DNA of 64,000 nt from positions 30,809,427 to 30,873,426 of the forward strand of contig CM055094.1 of assembly GCA_029204225.1 (NCBI GenBank), read 5' to 3'. Positions 62,067 through 64,000 of the stretch are shown here, piece by piece. Positions within the stretch are counted from its first letter, which is position 1. Each line of letters starts with the position of its first letter. The position numbers and the translations under genes are program-made. The notes under the pieces are model-generated. The model was given only the letters and a program-made list of their open reading frames with translations. It made no database searches and was not told the origin of the DNA. This DNA comes from Diphasiastrum complanatum. Taxonomy: Eukaryota > Streptophyta > Lycopodiopsida > Lycopodiales > Lycopodiaceae.

Positions 62067-62711
62067 AAGATTCAACTAGTTTCATCACATTTTGCAATAT
62101 TTTCATATTTGGCATATTGAGGCCAAAACTTGCTTTAGACTTAGAGGTTGACTTTTCAAAGTTCATTAGTCTAAATCTCATTTGAGTAGACACTTTTTGA
62201 AAGTGTGGGAAAGATAGAATGCGAGTTTGAGTAGATTCAATTTGAATAAGTTGGGTACATTGAATCTAGACCCAAAATTGGTAGGGTTAGCATTTTGGTG
62301 GGAAAGCCAAGTGGCCAAATAGGGTTTGGACCTGTTATAAAAGGATGTAACTCATGGAGAGAGTCATCTTCTCTCTTCTCTATCTCATTTCATGCTTATA
62401 CATGGTTCTCTTGGATTCTACTATCCATTGGTGCACTATCTTGGTGATTGCTTGCAATTGTATGTGTAGAATGATCTATATTTGCTATTTTTGAATCCAC
62501 ACGTGTGAAATACAGTAGCTTGCTGGTTTTGTACGGACAACAACAGTACATAATCATTTCATTCAAGTTTGATCAAGTTCTGTTAGTGTTTGCATCTCAA
62601 ATTGTGTGTAGATGCTGATTTTTCTACATTGGTGAGATTGGTAGTGTATTTCTCTTTCTAACCAAAGATCATTCAAGTAGATTGGATCTTAAGGATCTGA
62701 AATCTTTCACA
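62062..62711 (+). repeat. E2 3' LTR
   Basis: 650 bp; preceded by the polypurine tract ending AAGAGGGAG at 62061; TATA box TTATAAAAGG near 62335; followed by GGCAT. Confidence 0.95.
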
Positions 62712-62962
62712 GGCATCATAGTACCCCATGGTCATCATTTCGAAAGAACTGATTAGCTGACAACCCAGTGCACGCTCAAGATTTGTTTTGTTCTTGCATA
62801 TATAATCGGATCCAAAAGACAAGTGAAGGTTTTATAATATTCGGACATCGGTGCGAGGGAATCTTTTAACTGAATCCTCATTCGTTCTTCCTTAGCCCTC
62901 TGTATATGCGACAAAAAGTTTGAAAGGCAATCCAAGTCCTCTCATGCCTTTGCCTTCTTATG
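62712..62962 (-). pseudogene. Methyltransferase-like gene, exon interrupted by E2
   Basis: Minus-strand exon starting after an acceptor (TTTTATAG) at 62962: KKAKA, a TGA, EDLDCLSNFLSHIQRAKEER, then MSEYYKTFTCLLDP. A probable one-base loss leads to NLERALGCQLISSFEMMTMG and on to the target duplication at 62712-62716. From there the reading continues in frame at 58148 in the inverted segment. The first part is helical and charged, a possible coiled coil. This continuity across E2 shows that E2 landed inside an exon. Confidence 0.7.
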
Positions 62963-63052
62963 CTATAAAACCACACCAGCAAATATATTTGCCTAATCAT
63001 ACATTATAAAGAGCTCTCACAAATGATAAATATATTATTTCTAGATTCTTAC

Positions 63053-63194
63053 CTTATAATTTTGGAATGCCAAGAAGAATTCTGACAAAGCTTTTGTTAA
63101 CCTGGTAGTCGGATAGTTCTGTTTGACCTCATCCCAGCTGGCACAGTTCAGGTGCTTCATCATCACCTCTTGAATTCGGATGAACACTTTGTGA
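63053..63194 (-). pseudogene. Methyltransferase-like gene, upstream exon
   Basis: 142-bp minus-strand exon between the acceptor TATGCAG (63195) and the donor AAG|GTAAGA (63052): KVFIRIQEVMMKHLNCASWD, then KQNYPTTRLTKALSEFFLAF. It ends in phase 0 and the next exon (62962) also begins in phase 0, supporting both. No catalytic motif here; function of this part unknown. Confidence 0.6.
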
Positions 63195-63283
63195 CTGCAT
63201 AAATACCGTGATTAGAGAAAAAAATAATTAATGTGAGAGGTAAGCAATAGAAACTCGATGACATGCATCGACATGGTGTAACT

Positions 63284-63357
63284 AACTCGATGCAGTGCAT
63301 CGAGTTGGTGTGTTGGTAGACCAATTGGTACACCAACTCGATGCACTGCATCGAGTT
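63284..63357. repeat. Perfect 28-bp inverted repeat with palindromic arms
   Basis: Arm 1 (63284-63311) and arm 2 (63330-63357) are exact inverses around an 18-bp spacer. Each arm also contains ACTCGATGCA/TGCATCGAGT, nearly self-complementary. Two weaker variants flank it (near 63254 and 63366). Confidence 0.93.
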
Positions 63358-63408
63358 GGTCCACCACTCGATGCTCTGGAAATCATGTATGTTCATTAAT
63401 TGGCACAG

Positions 63409-64000
63409 ATGCTGAATGGCGAGGATTGCTTCCGGCTATTTTATATGTTCAGTTGGACACCACAACAAGAGAGAATAAGAATCAAATGGTCTTCGGTTAT
63501 TTGAATATGCTTGTGGAGAAGGGCATTTTCAGAAAAGTAAAGGTTAATTTTCTATTGGTTGGACACACACACGATCATATAGATCAAATGTTCAGCACTT
63601 TCTCTAAAAAGTTGTCGCGGCGAGATGTATTTACGCTTGTCCATCATAGAGGAAGCCTACACTCCTAAGCCAAGCATATTTCATCTCAAAGAGACCATTG
63701 ACTTCAAGGAGTTTGTGAAGTCCTCAAGAGAACTATGTTTGAAAAAGTTAAATGACATTAGCTATCAGCACTGCTTTCTTATAAAAAAAATATGGAAAAT
63801 AAGGTTGTGTTAATGTATGGGAAACAATTGTCAACATGTAAACAATGGCCTCCAACAGATGGTTTGAAATTCTTGATACATGTACCAGTTGCTCTGATGA
63901 AGTCCGCAAAGCAGATGCCTATGTTATTAGCCAAAGAAGTTAAAGATGCTGAAAAACAAACAAGACCTATTGATTATCGAAAGTGCATAGAAGAGCATAA
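63409..64000 (+). pseudogene. DUF7869-like protein relic, open at window edge
   Basis: After an acceptor-like CACAG at 63408 the text reads LLPAILYVQLDTTTRENKNQ, VFGYLNMLVEKGIF, VNFLLVGHTHDHIDQMFSTF. The pattern LYVQLD..x..ENKN..VFGYL and VGHTH..ID.MFS is that of the DUF7869 domain, often found in large multidomain transposon-like plant and protist proteins. A frameshift near 63635 leads to IIEEAYTPKPSIFHLKETID, and another near 63790 to a frame open to 64000 (VPVALMKSAKQM). It diverges from the methyltransferase-like gene, with the inverted repeat between them. Confidence 0.65.

Larger units (their letters stand above)
58683..62711 (+). mobile_element. Copia element E2, plus-oriented main part
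   Basis: Matches E1 from gag (E1 about 39219) to the end of the 3' LTR. Together with the inverted part at 56751-58142 it makes one insertion of about 5.4 kb with target duplication GGCAT (58143-58147 as ATGCC; 62712-62716). Region X replaces RT as in E1; most of RNase H is deleted. Confidence 0.92.

Overview
The window looks like nuclear DNA of a land plant with a large, transposon-rich genome. It holds two spliced single-copy plant genes, both with introns of 7-8 kb filled with transposons. LTR retrotransposons primed by initiator tRNA-Met (TGGTATCAGA) are common, as are long (CT)n and (CA)n tracts. Everything else I can recognise is mobile DNA in various states of decay. A fern, lycophyte, gymnosperm or early-diverging angiosperm would fit; the sequence alone does not settle which.

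Layout. 1-~4900: minus-strand Ty3/gypsy element (gag relic, structured leader, PBS, LTR end). 5248-15119 (+): a complete four-exon ATG18/WIPI-type autophagy gene (408 aa). Its second intron holds a bounded hAT transposon (8746-11514, 8-bp target duplication), a LINE endonuclease scrap and a gypsy RT scrap. 15120-22861: mostly non-coding, with one unidentified coding-like stretch near 17.5-18.6 kb. 22862-33045 (-): a complete five-exon GT34-like Golgi glycosyltransferase (369 aa). It has a 33-nt microexon, and its 7963-bp intron contains a chromovirus relic with a solo LTR inside it, an ORF1-only LINE and an LTR/PBS relic. 34.0-35.45 kb: serially duplicated first-exon/5' splice-site segments upstream of that gene.

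37.5-46.1 kb: a Copia element (E1, 38131-43829, target duplication CAAGT) inserted in what looks like an older Copia LTR, followed by a gag relic. 46.1-56.6 kb: AT-rich, repeat-bearing DNA without a recognisable gene, including a 284-bp (GA)n tract. 56.6-63.2 kb: a decayed beta-class DNA amino-methyltransferase-like gene (minus strand), interrupted by a second Copia copy (E2, target duplication GGCAT). The left half of E2 and 540 bp of the host gene were later inverted. 63.4-64.0 kb: a DUF7869-like coding relic running off the edge.

Main discovery: E1 and E2 share gag, protease, integrase and LTRs, but the whole reverse-transcriptase region is replaced by the same unrelated sequence of about 1.1 kb ('X', 41521-42600 in E1). 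This defines a non-autonomous Copia family. A second notable result is the fully resolvable insertion-plus-inversion history at 56.6-62.7 kb: reversing one segment in thought restores the target duplication, the gag frame and the host coding frame together.
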